Below are positions 10,986 to 21,930 of a stretch of DNA of 64,000 bases, piece by piece. Source of the DNA: Synchiropus splendidus (Eukaryota; Chordata; Actinopteri; Syngnathiformes; Callionymidae). A model generated the notes under the pieces. That model had not been told where the DNA came from. It saw only the letters and a list, made by a program, of their open reading frames with translations, and did not search any database. The position numbers were made by a program, and so were the translations under genes. The stretch lies in contig NC_071334.1 of assembly GCF_027744825.2 (NCBI RefSeq), positions 56,670,937 to 56,734,936 of the forward strand. Reading direction: 5' to 3'. The first letter of the stretch is position 1, and each line of letters begins with the position of its first letter.

Positions 10986-12050
10986 CAACCACTGTTTGCT
11001 CTACTGCTAATATAAAATTCTTTATGTTCTTTATGTCTTTATGATCGTGTCGCTTTTTTCAAGGTTATTTGTATACTGATTTAGTATTATATATTTCATC
11101 GACAATGTCTTTTAACGGTCAAACCTTGCAAATATGCTGTGCAATGCTGTGGACAGCAGAAAAAATAACTTGAGTTTTAATTTTATTTAGTGTAATATTT
11201 ACGCTGACGACAAATGTTGAGTAGTGGACACCATGAAAGTTTTATTTCCATGTGAGGGAGGGAAGTAGATAGCTGCACGTGTCAGTTGTCTTCTTTCATT
11301 GGGAGACCTCCACATGTTTCACACCTCTTCCCTCATTCCTGTCAGAGCTCTCAGTACTTTGAGGAAAAAAGTGCGTTATCAGACCTCAGTTGAGAAAAAT
11401 GGGGCAAGACGCGACATGAGAGTGAATACGTCAGAGACGCCAGATACAGCATGTGTCTCCGTGTGTAGAGTTGATCTGTTTCTCTCGGAAAATGATGACA
11501 ATCAAGAAACATGGTGGTCAAGACCTTCATTTCACTGACATTGTTGCCTAAACTTGGGTTTTTCACATTTTTATACAAGGTTAGGTCAGGCACAAACAGA
11601 ATACATAGGTTACTGAACATAGAACAGGATTTAACAAATTACCTTCATCTTTATAGTTAAGAGAAGTCTGCAAAAGGATGATTGCGATAACCGACAACCA
11701 GTGAAGACATATAGTAAACATAATTCCATGTGTTATCGAAGCTCTTTGGTGCAGTGATGCATTTGCTTTGTATGTGTTTGAGATTTATTCAGTGGACGAT
11801 CAAAAAGGCTGAGGAAAATAAATGTAATACATCTGGATCTTTTTTCAAAAGTTGCCTTTTGTTGTTGCTAACACTTGGACCTTCGGAGCATTATGCTCCC
11901 TCTCAACCGCAATGTATTGTGCAAAAATCCCAGAGCATTTTTCTTCACCTTTTGTTTTGGACGTGAACCACCAACATCAGCCAGATCGCCTGCCAGCTCT
12001 CTCCTTAAGTATTCTGCAGCACTCGCAAACTGACTTTGAGGTCATTTTCT
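10986..12050. other. Non-coding stretch, no gene seen
   Basis: No gene, RNA or clear repeat seen. Confidence 0.5.
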
Positions 12051-12290
12051 CTCAAGTGTGCAATGCAATCATTTAATTTTGCAGATAGTGTATTACCATC
12101 CATTTTTTATACATAACAGCCTTTTGAGAATGTTTTACTGTGACCAATTTAATCACACAAATGAGGGAAATCGCAACATTTAAGTCAGATAATGTTTGCC
12201 CTTTTCTCTCTCATCCATGCATTTTATACACGACAGCTGATGTCATTTCAATATTAAAAATGTTCGTTTTACATACTAAGGTTGAGCATG
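12051..12290. repeat. Dispersed repeat pair, copy 2
   Basis: Direct relative of 8261-8510, with the same order of landmarks and scattered substitutions and indels. Confidence 0.7.
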
Positions 12291-12389
12291 TTGACTTAAA
12301 ACGTAATAAAGAAATGAATAAAACTAGAACTGTTACGTACGGAGCTCTGGCAGTGACATGCATGTGATCATTTTTTTTGGATGTGACAT

Positions 12390-12500
12390 TCATGACTTTA
12401 GTTTTTTTTGCCCGAGATAACAATTACCTCGGGATAATTGTTATCTCGTGACAATGCGTATCTCGAGTTGACAGTTATCTCGAGATATTTTTTTATCTCA
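12390..12500. mobile_element. Foldback element with CGAGATAA motifs, outer copy
   Basis: Starts with a 'catgacttta' plus T run resembling the end of the element at 12677-12780. It contains a perfect 14-bp inverted repeat, CGAGATAACAATTA (12413-12426) and its complement (12435-12448), around an 8-base spacer, then further 'tatctcgag' motifs. Boundaries are approximate. Confidence 0.45.
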
Positions 12501-12528
12501 AGATACAATCGTAAACGTTAGCGCATGC

Positions 12529-12915
12529 TGTCTCCCATGGCTTCGTAACTGTTCGTCAATGTTGTCAGTCACTGTCTGCAAGTCTGTGCTTTTTTAACTT
12601 TCTGATCAAGTGCCTTCTACTCAAAATAATACCATATGGGGCTAAGCTGTACATATTACGCGTCCCTGGAAGCAACATGCCTGACTTTATTTTTTTTATC
12701 CCGAGATAAAAATTATGTTGAGATACAAATTATCTCGAGATAACTGTTGTCCCCGCAGAAAAAAAAAAAAGTCAGGCATGCCAAATGTGGTATTATTTTG
12801 AGTAGAAGGCACTTGATCAGAGTTTTACAAGGACACAGACTTTGCCGTCGGGAATATTCTCACTTTCAGACAGCGAATGACAACGTTGACGAACAGTTAC
12901 GAAGCCATGGGAGAC
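12529..12915. repeat. Large imperfect inverted repeat
   Basis: Left arm 12529-12638 ('tgtctcccatggcttcgtaa' through 'aaaataatacca') is matched in reverse complement by 12784-12915 ('tggtattatttt' through 'ttacgaagccatgggagaca'). Arms are about 110-130 bp and imperfect. The spacer carries a smaller element with its own inverted ends (12677-12780), so the structure is nested. Confidence 0.7.
12677..12780. mobile_element. MITE-like element inside the inverted repeat
   Basis: A 104-bp element with inverted ends CATGCCTGACTTT... and ...AAAGTCAGGCATG, T/A runs inside both ends, and the 14-bp palindrome TTATCTCGAGATAA at 12730-12743. No target duplication could be read with certainty. Family not assigned. 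Confidence 0.5.
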
Positions 12916-13051
12916 ATAGTGGTTCACGCCAAGCTAAGCGGTCAGCGGTTCCTGCACCAACGCAGGGATGGATCTATGAGGTTGGTGCATGCCTCAGTTC
13001 CTTTTCCTCGAGCCTGAATTTCTGTTTGGACTTCATGGACATGAATCACCC

Positions 13052-14014
13052 TGTCTTTCTACCAAGGATACTTCCATGGTTCTCGTTTTTGGACATTGGG
13101 CCGTGTCCCATTTGTGTTGGTTTTGCCCTGTTTGATTAAATTGTGCATTTTTGGACATTGCTTGTACTCTGTCACTTCTTACTTCCTGCTGCTTGTTCTC
13201 CAACCTTCTCCGAGCCTTCACAAGAACAATAAGTACTGCTCCATGTGAAATGACGTCTACATTCTCCATGTATTTTTCTCTCTCTACATGAGTTTCATTA
13301 TCGATACACAGCTGGAATGTCCTGCAAGCAACACCTCAGAAACAACCAGCTTCCGGTTTTTCCTGGACCTGGTAATTGGCACCTCCTCTCCACTTTATTT
13401 TTTTGCCATGTTCAACCCGTGGTTCAACTTTGCCTCAACTTCCGTTGTGTCAATACGTGGGCACAGTGGCTCAGCGCATGCACAGCTCACATAAACCATG
13501 CAAGCAAAAAACACATCACAGGTGAAGAAGGAGCAATGGGACAATAGCCAGATCTTGTTGTTCATTTTAAAGAGCTCTTAAACTTGTGTCAGTCGGGACC
13601 AACCCATCGCTAGTTGTCCTGAGGGGAGCTGCAACAAGGAAGCTGAAGAGCTGCATGTGGTAACCAAACTGAGGGATACTGAACCGCGGCATAACTAGCA
13701 CAGTTGACATAAAACACGCTGAAATACGCTCACTTTGACGGCCGAGTCGCAAGTCTCCAGACACCATTTTTCAATCATGAATCCCACTGATGCTGTGTTG
13801 GACACGGAAACAGATGAAAGACAAGGATTCTTTTTCGAGAAATAAGTAACCATATCATCACAGAGTCCTGTAAATGCCTCCGACATTTTGGTTTTGTTTG
13901 ACATCACCTCTTTGTTCCAAAGTTTCATTATCGATACACAACCAGAAGTTCCTGCAAGCAACACTTCAGAAACAACGAGCTTCCAGTTCTGCGTCACAGA
14001 CTGGAAGTTTTTTC
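13052..14014. repeat. 963-bp tandem unit, copy 1
   Basis: First of almost three head-to-tail copies with an exact 963-bp period, seen from landmarks at 13288, 14251 and 15214. Homology starts at 'tgtctttct'; sequence upstream differs. Within each unit a ~80-bp segment beginning 'gtttcattatcgatacacag' also recurs about 630 bp later in diverged form. Frames of 66-147 codons run through the copies on both strands, but none resembles a known protein and they end at different places, so I do not call genes. Confidence 0.9.
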
Positions 14015-14977
14015 TGTCTTTCTGCCGAGGAATCTTCCTTGGTTCTTGTTTTTGAACATTGGGCCGTGTCCCATTTGTGTTGGTTTTGCCCTGTTCGATT
14101 AAATTGTGCATTTTTGGACTTTGCTTGTACTCTGCCACTTCTTACTTCCTGCTGCTTGGTCTCCAACCTTCTCCGAGCCTTCACAAGAACAATAAGTACT
14201 GCTCCATGTGAAATGACGTCTAAATTCTCCATGTATTTTTCTCTCTCTACATGAGTTTCATTATCGATACACAGCTGGAATGTCCTGCAAGCAACACCTC
14301 AGAAACAACCAGCTTCCGGTTTTTCCTGGACCTGGTAATTGGCACCTCCTCTCCACTTTATTTTTTTGCCATGTTCAACCCGTGGATCAACTTTGCCTCA
14401 ACTTCCGTTGCGTCAATACGTGGGCACAGTGTTTCAGCGCATGCACAGCTCACATAAACCATGCAAGCAAAAAACACATCACAGGTGAAGAAGGAGCAAA
14501 GGGACAATAGTCAGATCTTGTTGTTCATTTTAAAGAGCTCTTAAACTTGTGTCAGTCGGGACCAACCCATCGCTAGTTGTCCTGAGGGGAGCTGCAACAA
14601 GGAAGCTGAAGAGCTGCATACGGTAACCAAACTGAGGGATGCTGAACCGCGGCATAACTAGCACAGTTGACATAAAACACGCTGAAATACGTTCACTTTG
14701 ACGGCCGAGTCGCAAGTCTCCAGACACCATTTTTCAATCATGAATCCCACTGATGCTGTGTTGGACACGGAAACAGATGAAAGACAAGGATTCTTTTTCG
14801 AGAAATAAGTAACCATATCATCACAGAGTCCTGTAAATGCCTCCGACATTTTGGTTTTGTTTGACATCACTTCTTTGTTCCAAAGTTTCATTATCGATAC
14901 ACAGCCAGAAGTTCCTGCAAGCAACACTTCAGAAACAACGAGCTTCCAGTTCTGCCTCACAGACTGGAAGTTTTTTC
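14015..14977. repeat. 963-bp tandem unit, copy 2
   Basis: Nearly identical by eye to copies 1 and 3; small differences such as 'gtggttcaac' in copy 1 against 'gtggatcaac' here. Confidence 0.9.
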
Positions 14978-15877
14978 TGTCATTCTACCAAGGAATCTTC
15001 CTTGGTTCTTGTTTTTGAACATTGGGCCGTGTCCCATTTGTGTTGGTTTTGCCCTGTTCGATTAAATTGTGCATTTTTGGACTTTGCTTGTACTGTGCCA
15101 CTTCTTACTTCCTGCTGCTTGGTCTCCAACCTTCTCCGAGCCTTCACAAGAACAATAAGTACTGCTCCATGTGAAATGACGTCTAAATTCTCCATGTATT
15201 TTTCTCTCTCTACATGAGTTTCATTATCGATACACAGCTGGAATGTCCTGCAAGCAACACCTCAGAAACAACCAGCTTCCGGTTTTTCCTGGACCTGGTA
15301 ATTGGCACCTCCTCTCCACTTTATTTTTTTGCCATGTTCAACCCGTGGATCAACTTTGCCTCAACTTCCGTTGTGTCAATACGTGGGCACAGTGTCTCAG
15401 CGCATGCACAGCTCACATAAACCATGCAAGCAAAAAACACATCACAGGTGAAGAAGGAGCAAAGGGACAATAGTCAGATCTTGTTGTTCATTTTAAAGAG
15501 CTCTTAAACTTGTGTCAGTCGGGACCAACCCATCGCTAGTTGTCCAGAGGGGAGCTGCAACAAGGAAGCTGAAGAGCTGCATGCGGTAACCAAACTGAGG
15601 GATACTGAACCGCGGCATAACTAGCACAGTTGACATAAAACACGCTGAAATACGCTCACTTTGACGGCCGAGTCGCAAGTCTCCAGACACCATTTTTCAA
15701 TCATGAATCCCACTGATGCTGTGTTGGACACGGAAACAGATGAAAGACAAGGATTCTTTTTCGAGAAATAAGTAACCATATCATCACAGAGTCCTGAGGC
15801 ATTTGGTTTTGTTTGACAAAACCAAATGCCTCTGACATTTTGGTTTTGTTTGACATCACCCCTTTGTTCCAGAGTTT
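14978..15877. repeat. 963-bp tandem unit, copy 3 (partial)
   Basis: Matches the unit for about 0.9 kb, then leaves it after 'ccagagttt'. Near its end it has an extra inverted piece (15796-15832) not present in copies 1 and 2. Confidence 0.9.
15796..15832. repeat. Perfect 17-bp palindrome with 3-base loop
   Basis: GAGGCATTTGGTTTTGT, loop TTG, ACAAAACCAAATGCCTC. Copies 1 and 2 read 'cctgtaaatgcctccgacat' at this place, so the palindrome arose in copy 3 alone. Its parts come from the adjoining 'aaatgcctc' and 'ttggttttgtttgac' sequence, as expected when a polymerase switches template and copies back. Confidence 0.85.
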
Positions 15878-18630
15878 AAAATTTTGTTCCATTTTTTTTT
15901 TTTTTTAATTCAATAATAATGTCACATTTCTCTGTATTTTTCATCTAAAAACTTAATTGGTGACCACAGCAAGAAAGTAAAAGGGTAGTCAGTGAAAATT
16001 ATATGATTGAAATTCACTGCATGTACTCGTCTCTTTGAATGCACTTTTCATACTCAGATAAATGCATACACTGTAAACTTTGCGTTTATGTTTGCACTCG
16101 TAACATGAATGATCATTAGAGAATTGTGTCAGTTGCCACTTAAAAGTCAGATTTCACTGGAATAAAAAGCATCGCAAGTTTCAATAAAACATGCTGAGCT
16201 GAGTGTTTTATTGCAAAAAAGAAAGAAAAAAAAGAAAGTGAAACCCGGTGGCTAGCAAACTGCTGAGCGCTTAATAAGCATGAGGCAGGCAGCTGCTAAA
16301 TTAACATACCTTTTAGGTGAAGCACATTTCAGTGACATTTTTAAATGTCACAGACATACAAACAACAGCGCCAATTTTAATGAGAGCGGAAGACAACATT
16401 CTGAGCGGCAGCATTATTCTGAAGTAAGAAAAGCGGGCTAATTACTGAAACTACATGTTTCTGGCAAATCTTTTCTTCCGTTCTGTTTGTGCTTGCACAT
16501 TTAGGAATGAGAGTTTATATTCCCACATGATGATTGTTGAAATTATTGATTCAAAAATAAAAAATAAAAATTCAGTGGGTGGGTTTATCTGCTGCACTTA
16601 GCTCTTGGTTGTTAGCTTAGCACAGATGTGGATGTGTGATGTTGCTCTCTGTTTAACATCAAGTCACACCAATGGCCACAGCTCCGATCACACTCTCTTT
16701 CAAAGCCATTGAAAAAAGAAATTGTCATTTATTAGATGTCAGAAGACAAATAAACACTCGCCCAGGACCTGTGTCATGAACCTGCCTCGGAAGACATGCT
16801 CAAGAGCAGACTGACCTTTTGGAGATTCACTGTTGAACCGCTGGCCAGGCGAAGATTATAACGGCACGCTGGATTTGACTGGCCCCACTTTTATTTACAA
16901 ATATGCAGACAATACTGACACCTGGGAGCCTCCCTGGCTGTGAAGTGAGCAATGTTATGTAACAAATGAAAATGAGATAGAGGGACCTTTACAGCTTCCA
17001 ATAATTGCCTGGGTGACCTTGGCGCGCGCAGCCTTGAATTTACATCAAAGTGAAATTTCTGACACTGTAATTTTTTCTGCAGCTTCAGTGAAGACTCCGT
17101 GTGAAACATCGTTTGATGATAGAAAACCCTCTTAAGGATCCAATTTAAAGACCCTCTGTTCGTGTGTGTGCTCCAATCATCTTCCCAGTTGTACTTCATT
17201 TTTCATTTTCACACTATTAAACACCTGCCTTGTGAAAGACTTGCTATGAGGGAAAGCTACCGTGTGCCTTCAGGGAACAATACAGGCAAGGTTTTGTAAA
17301 CCCCCGAACGTGTGAAAAATAAGAATCCCTCTGCAATCGCACATCAAACTCTCTTTCTCAAATATGATTGTCGGGTCATTATCGCCTCGAAGCTTTCTCA
17401 TGAGGACCACAATTGCTGCATGAATACAAACACAGACAAATGAATCAACTATAAAGTCGATGCTAATACAGTCTGTAACAGATTCCATGGATATTGTAAA
17501 TAGAACGTGACCATACACTAGTCAAATGTTGATGTTACACTTGTTCAAACTCTCTTTTCTGGTTGATCAATGGTATGATGGTAGAGGACGTTGGCTTGCT
17601 ATATCTACACTATATTTTTTTACAAATCCGATAAAGTGGACACTCTCAAAAATATCCACCCCACATTTAATAACACACCAAAGACCAGTTTTCTCTTCCT
17701 GGTCCTTTCAATGAATGATCACTGCTTGAGTTTACTTAACAAAATAGCTGCTTAGCTAACTAAAGAATTTTAGACGGTGCCACTAGCTCAAGTACTTCTA
17801 CTGTCCGCAGACACAGCATGTTTATGTTTTCCTGTGTCTTAAGGCACTGTCATGCGAGGAGTGTGCTCTTGGACAGGTCTTGGCCTCTGGAGCTGGTACT
17901 GTTACCAGCAAGTAGCCAGTTACCAAACAGAGTACCAAACATGTATTCACATTATTTTAAATATTAATTCAGTAGCGTCCAGGAAATGTGTCCATTATTA
18001 TCATAAGTGCAAGATATAAAAATCCAAACAAATAAATAACAACAACAACAATAATAATGACAAACAATAACTGGTGCTCATGTGAGGTTTCACACAAAAT
18101 CAATGGCAGTTCTCAGCACTGTTACCATGCGTTTAACTTCTTATTGTTGTGCGTGCATCCTGACCATCATGTAGTTCTTTTCATCAACCTGCTCCTTCGA
18201 TTGGTCTTGTTTATACTCTAGTCCAGTAGACGTTTTCAGACTTCAGGACTTTCGGACATTCAGTATTTTTGACTCTTTACAGTTATTATTATTATGTTAA
18301 GTGTTTGGACTGTTTTGATCAATTGAATTTGATCAATCTTGTTTTTATGTTGGTACCCCTTCTATTTGTCTGTGGACATTTAAATACCAGCGACTGAGTG
18401 TCATTCTGAGACATCTATAACAGCTGGTTTACAGGCTCAGCCATTGACAAATGTATTTATTTACTTTTACATCTACATTTAATGTAGGTTATGATCTTTA
18501 TCTGCTTATGCCTCTTTCAGTTAGACACAGACCAAGACAAAGGGCAGCGACAGTACCCTTAAAAGTAAATTGCTGTCTTTTATTTCCTCTCTCCATTCTT
18601 GCAAAGAGACATGATGCATTGCCTACACAG
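15878..18630. other. Non-coding stretch, no gene seen
   Basis: Unique-looking sequence with T-rich and A-rich tracts. The part from about 16880 to 17520 is less repetitive and compositionally balanced and could hold conserved non-coding DNA, but conservation cannot be read from one sequence. No splice-flanked frame was found. Confidence 0.5.
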
Positions 18631-18879
18631 TCACAGTTGACATAAAATCCAGTGTATTAAATAAGCTCAGTGTGACGGCCCAGTGGCAAGTCTCCAGACA
18701 ACAGTAGTTTCAAACAGGTAGAGATGAATCCCACTGATCCTCAGTTGGGCATGGAGGCAGATGAAAGAAAATCATTCTTTTTCAAGGAATAAGCAAACGT
18801 ATCATAACTGCCAAGGAGTCCTGTAACTCCCCCTGGAAGACATTTAGGCTTTGTTTGACATCACAGCTTTGTTCCCCAG
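18631..18879. repeat. Diverged relative of part of the 963-bp unit
   Basis: Follows the segment at 13700-13915 in order: 'cacagttgacataaaa', 'gcaagtctccagaca', 'atgaatcccactgat', 'gcagatgaaag', 'gagtcctgtaa', 'tttgtttgacatcac'. Substitutions and indels are many, and the frame on the minus strand is broken. It is an old copy outside the array. Confidence 0.8.
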
Positions 18880-19647
18880 TCTGCCTTCAAAGAGTTTCAA
18901 TGAAAAGAACTGTAAAACCTCCATTTTGTTTCTTTTACATCTTTGAATTTGACACAAAAGCCTTTTTAGTTTTTTCTCACCCAGCTGTCAGGTTTTTTCC
19001 GAGACTATCAGGAGCTCAAATGCAAATATATGGGAAGCTGACAAAGTTTGAGACATCTTTATCAAAAGCACGATATCAAGCACAATACACATCTTTCTAG
19101 TTGTCAAAAATATGAAATACCTTACACTTCATTATCACCCGGCCATGGCTTTTCCAGTCCCCCGAATAAGTGCTTAATGTTCTAGGTTTTCTATTTTTCT
19201 ACATGGCTATACATTTTGAAGTGGGAGAAAGAAAATAAAAAAATAATAATATAAAAAATAATAAAAAAAAAGACTTATTACATAAAAATGTTTTGGTTTT
19301 TTTTTTATTCGTGTGACAGTTTGTAGATGTGTTGACACTTTTAATATGAACACAACTGATTTTTCCTAGGGTAGACATTATATCCCACTACTCCGACTAA
19401 AGTTTAGTACATTAAAGGGTATGTGTTACTTAAGTGCGTTCATAATAATTCAAAAATGATTACTTCAACACTGTGTCATACTTTATCACTAATATACGGT
19501 ACTGTTATCATGCTGTGATTCCTTGTAACGCAAGGAGAAACATTTCCAAAAGTAGGATTTCATTGTCATGTAAACGTAGTGTCTTTTTTTTTTTCACACA
19601 GACTTGACAGACAATAAAATCTGAGGTTACCTACATGTAACCACCAT
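18880..19647. other. Non-coding stretch, no gene seen
   Basis: AT-rich with A/T tracts at 19225-19310. The short palindrome GGTTAC-CTACAT-GTAACC near 19625-19642 resembles a motif at the ends of some fish DNA transposons. Confidence 0.5.
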
Positions 19648-20820
19648 TCTCTGAAGTGTGCAAAGCCCTCCAAAAGCTTCGCTACTATATATGTCCCAGG
19701 AAGCCTGTTCCTGCAATGTGCAGGCACAACCCATGAACTCACCAAGGCAGCGGGTAGTATAGCCTACTGCTATAATAGGAGGGGCACACCAGTGGCTCAT
19801 CCAATTTTCTGCACGGAGGGAGAAGAAGATGTGTAACACCCAAGAAAATGACGTTTCCACATGTGGCTGGAGGGTCCCACTGGAGATCTGCTATGCAAGC
19901 TGAACTCCCATGGGTCAGCTGTTGGGGAGATGAGGTAGTTAGCTCACAGGACAAACACCAGATGCCGAAATCTCCAGCAGCTCTCAGGATGTCCAGCAAG
20001 CTGCAAGGAAAAAACACACCGCAGGTCCCATTTCTGGTTTTGGGTCTACCTGGAGACTGCCACCTTTCTGAGGACCCAGAAGATGACAGGACGAGCGGGA
20101 AATGTGCATCTTCACTGAAGACAACCAATGAGTACCTTCCTGGGAAAGAACAACAGAGGAAGAAGAAGACAGAACACTTTTGATCTCTGTAGACCTGTTC
20201 ATATTGAATCCCGTAACAACAATGGTGCCACAGGGACCCACCCCCGGAGCATCTGCAGTAAAAATGCTCCAAGCACTGGACAATTGAAATTGATACCAGT
20301 GTGGGGCTCAAGGGGCCAAAAAGAGAACAGGAGGGGAGAGGAAAAGTTCATATTGATGAGGACATCATGGGAATTCTCTGGTGCTTGGAGAGAATCTCAA
20401 AAGTTAAGGAGGTGACCATTATGCAGGCATAATGTAGGCATCCATCTCTCTTACGACCGATTGAGAACTCAAGCTTTGCTGATGCAGCAGGCACCACCTC
20501 ACTCTCGACTTCAGAGCGGTCTCTCTGAGAGGAGCCCCCGACATTTAGGGTGCAGGGGCTGTGGTCTGGGCACCAAGAGCCACTAATGCGTTCTTCAAAA
20601 AGTGAAGAACCTATTCTTCGACAATTCCTCTGGGTCAGGAGAGGCTGCAGAATAGAAAGAAGGACTCCATCTTAACCTATAAACCCTGTGTAAAGTAGTC
20701 AATTACATTATTTCTTGCGGGAGAATCCCTGCCCAGGATTTAAAAACCATTTTGTTGGGAGAAGTGTGGCAGCTCTACCACTACTCCAACTTGATACAAA
20801 GAAACGTTAGAACCTAGTTT

Positions 20821-20872
20821 CCCAGGCAATATCTCATCCAAGTACTAACCGTGCCCAACCTTGCTTGGCTTT
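20821..20872 (-). pseudogene. 5S rRNA-derived fragment
   Basis: On the minus strand this reads 'aagccaagcaaggttgggca' then 'cggttagtacttggatgaga', and 'gcctggga'. That corresponds to the internal promoter and 3' half of vertebrate 5S rRNA (AAGC...GGGT, GGTTAGTACTTGGATGGGAGACC). The 5' half of the gene is absent and there are several substitutions, so it is a fragment of a 5S pseudogene or of a 5S-derived SINE. Confidence 0.65.
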
Positions 20873-20948
20873 AACAAACACAAAATACTTCTGGGTGGCA
20901 GAAGAGGAGGCGGTAATTTGGCGGTGTCATGGTGGTCACGAGACTCAC

Positions 20949-21081
20949 CCTCTGAGTCCCACACCTCTCTACGGTGTTCCCTATGTCAGTGATCAGCTCT
21001 TCAGACTCCTGATGTGCTAGCACCAGGGTCAGGTTGCATAGCTTGGAGCCATCATGAGAGTCGGCACAGTGTTTCATAAGT
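20949..21081 (-). other. Exon-like open segment, product unknown
   Basis: A 133-nt minus-strand segment bounded by an acceptor-like '...caacattag' (ending at 21082) and a strong donor AGG|GTGAGT (exon ends at 20949). It is open in the frame LMKHCADSHDGSKLC...GNTVERCGTQR, with one leading base plus 44 codons ending in phase 0. The composition is protein-like, and the frame stays open upstream, but I do not recognise a family. Since it lies inside an element with inverted ends it could be a transposase exon, a captured gene piece or chance. Confidence 0.25.
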
Positions 21082-21930
21082 CTAATGTTGTCAAATGTTG
21101 GACGCCAAAGAGCCAGAGAACAATGGTGCACATCTGCTTCCCCAAAATCGCGATGTAGAGGCCGATCAGCTGCACCTCCCCGGAGAGCCGTGCGGTTGCC
21201 ATGGCGATGAATCACGTACCACCGGTCTATATGTTATTTCAATGTTCAACATCTTCTTGTTGAATGGTATTTCTCTCAATGTAGGAGGTCGAACTCCGGG
21301 TGAGCAAGTGCCGTATAACTGTGGAAGAACCAGGAACCCCGCACCGCCAATCCAACCCCTCCACCAGGCAGGAGGTTCGATACCGTACAATCGGGAAACC
21401 TAAAGCCAGGGGAGTAGCAGATCTGCAACGTGAGAATTCCTGGATCTCCGTCAGCTCGGAACAGACAACTGCTGGTTGCTCCCTGTTGTCCCCGGCCAGC
21501 AAGCTGTTGGTGAAGGGGAAATAGTCCACGGCTAGTGTTAATACAGTACTTGCTCTCACTCAGTATTAGCATTTCTCCATTGTGTGAAGTGAAATGGAGG
21601 GCCAGCCACATGCCCCTCCTATTATACCTATAGTGCTCCCTGGCAGGGTGGCAAGTTCATGTTTTTTTTTTTTTTTTCATCAGTGCAGGAGCTTGCTTCC
21701 AGGGAAACATCCAATAGAGAAGCCCCAAGAGGGCCGAGCACACTGAAGGACAAACTCTTCTTATGGAAAACATTTAAGTTAAATAAATGGGACCATTTTA
21801 TCACTAAATGTCTTTGTTGACCATTACATATAGCTTTCAAGTTTCTGACAAATTTAGGCTTTTAAATTGTTCATACACATTTGGTTTTAAAATAAAGTGT
21901 CCTACTACTTTATATATACCTGTATATATA

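Larger units (their letters stand above)
19648..21748. mobile_element. Degenerate element with long inverted ends
   Basis: The left end (about 19650-19795) and the reverse complement of the right end (about 21600-21747) share in order 'gccctc', 'gcttc', 'atgt', 'ggaagc', 'tcctgca', 'catgaact' and 'tataataggaggggca'. These long terminal inverted repeats agree at roughly 70-75 percent by eye. Inside are a 5S-rRNA-like fragment and a splice-flanked frame. A 190-codon minus-strand frame at 19739-20311 shows no recognised domain. I infer an old DNA transposon or foldback element of about 2.1 kb; class not assigned. Confidence 0.55.

Noticed and set aside
13695..14138. 147-codon minus-strand frame in the 963-bp array
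   Set aside because: Shorter in the other copies and broken in the diverged relative at 18.6 kb, so no sign of coding constraint.
19739..20311. 190-codon minus-strand frame
   Set aside because: No recognisable domain; it lies in a degenerate element, and other frames are open over the same DNA.
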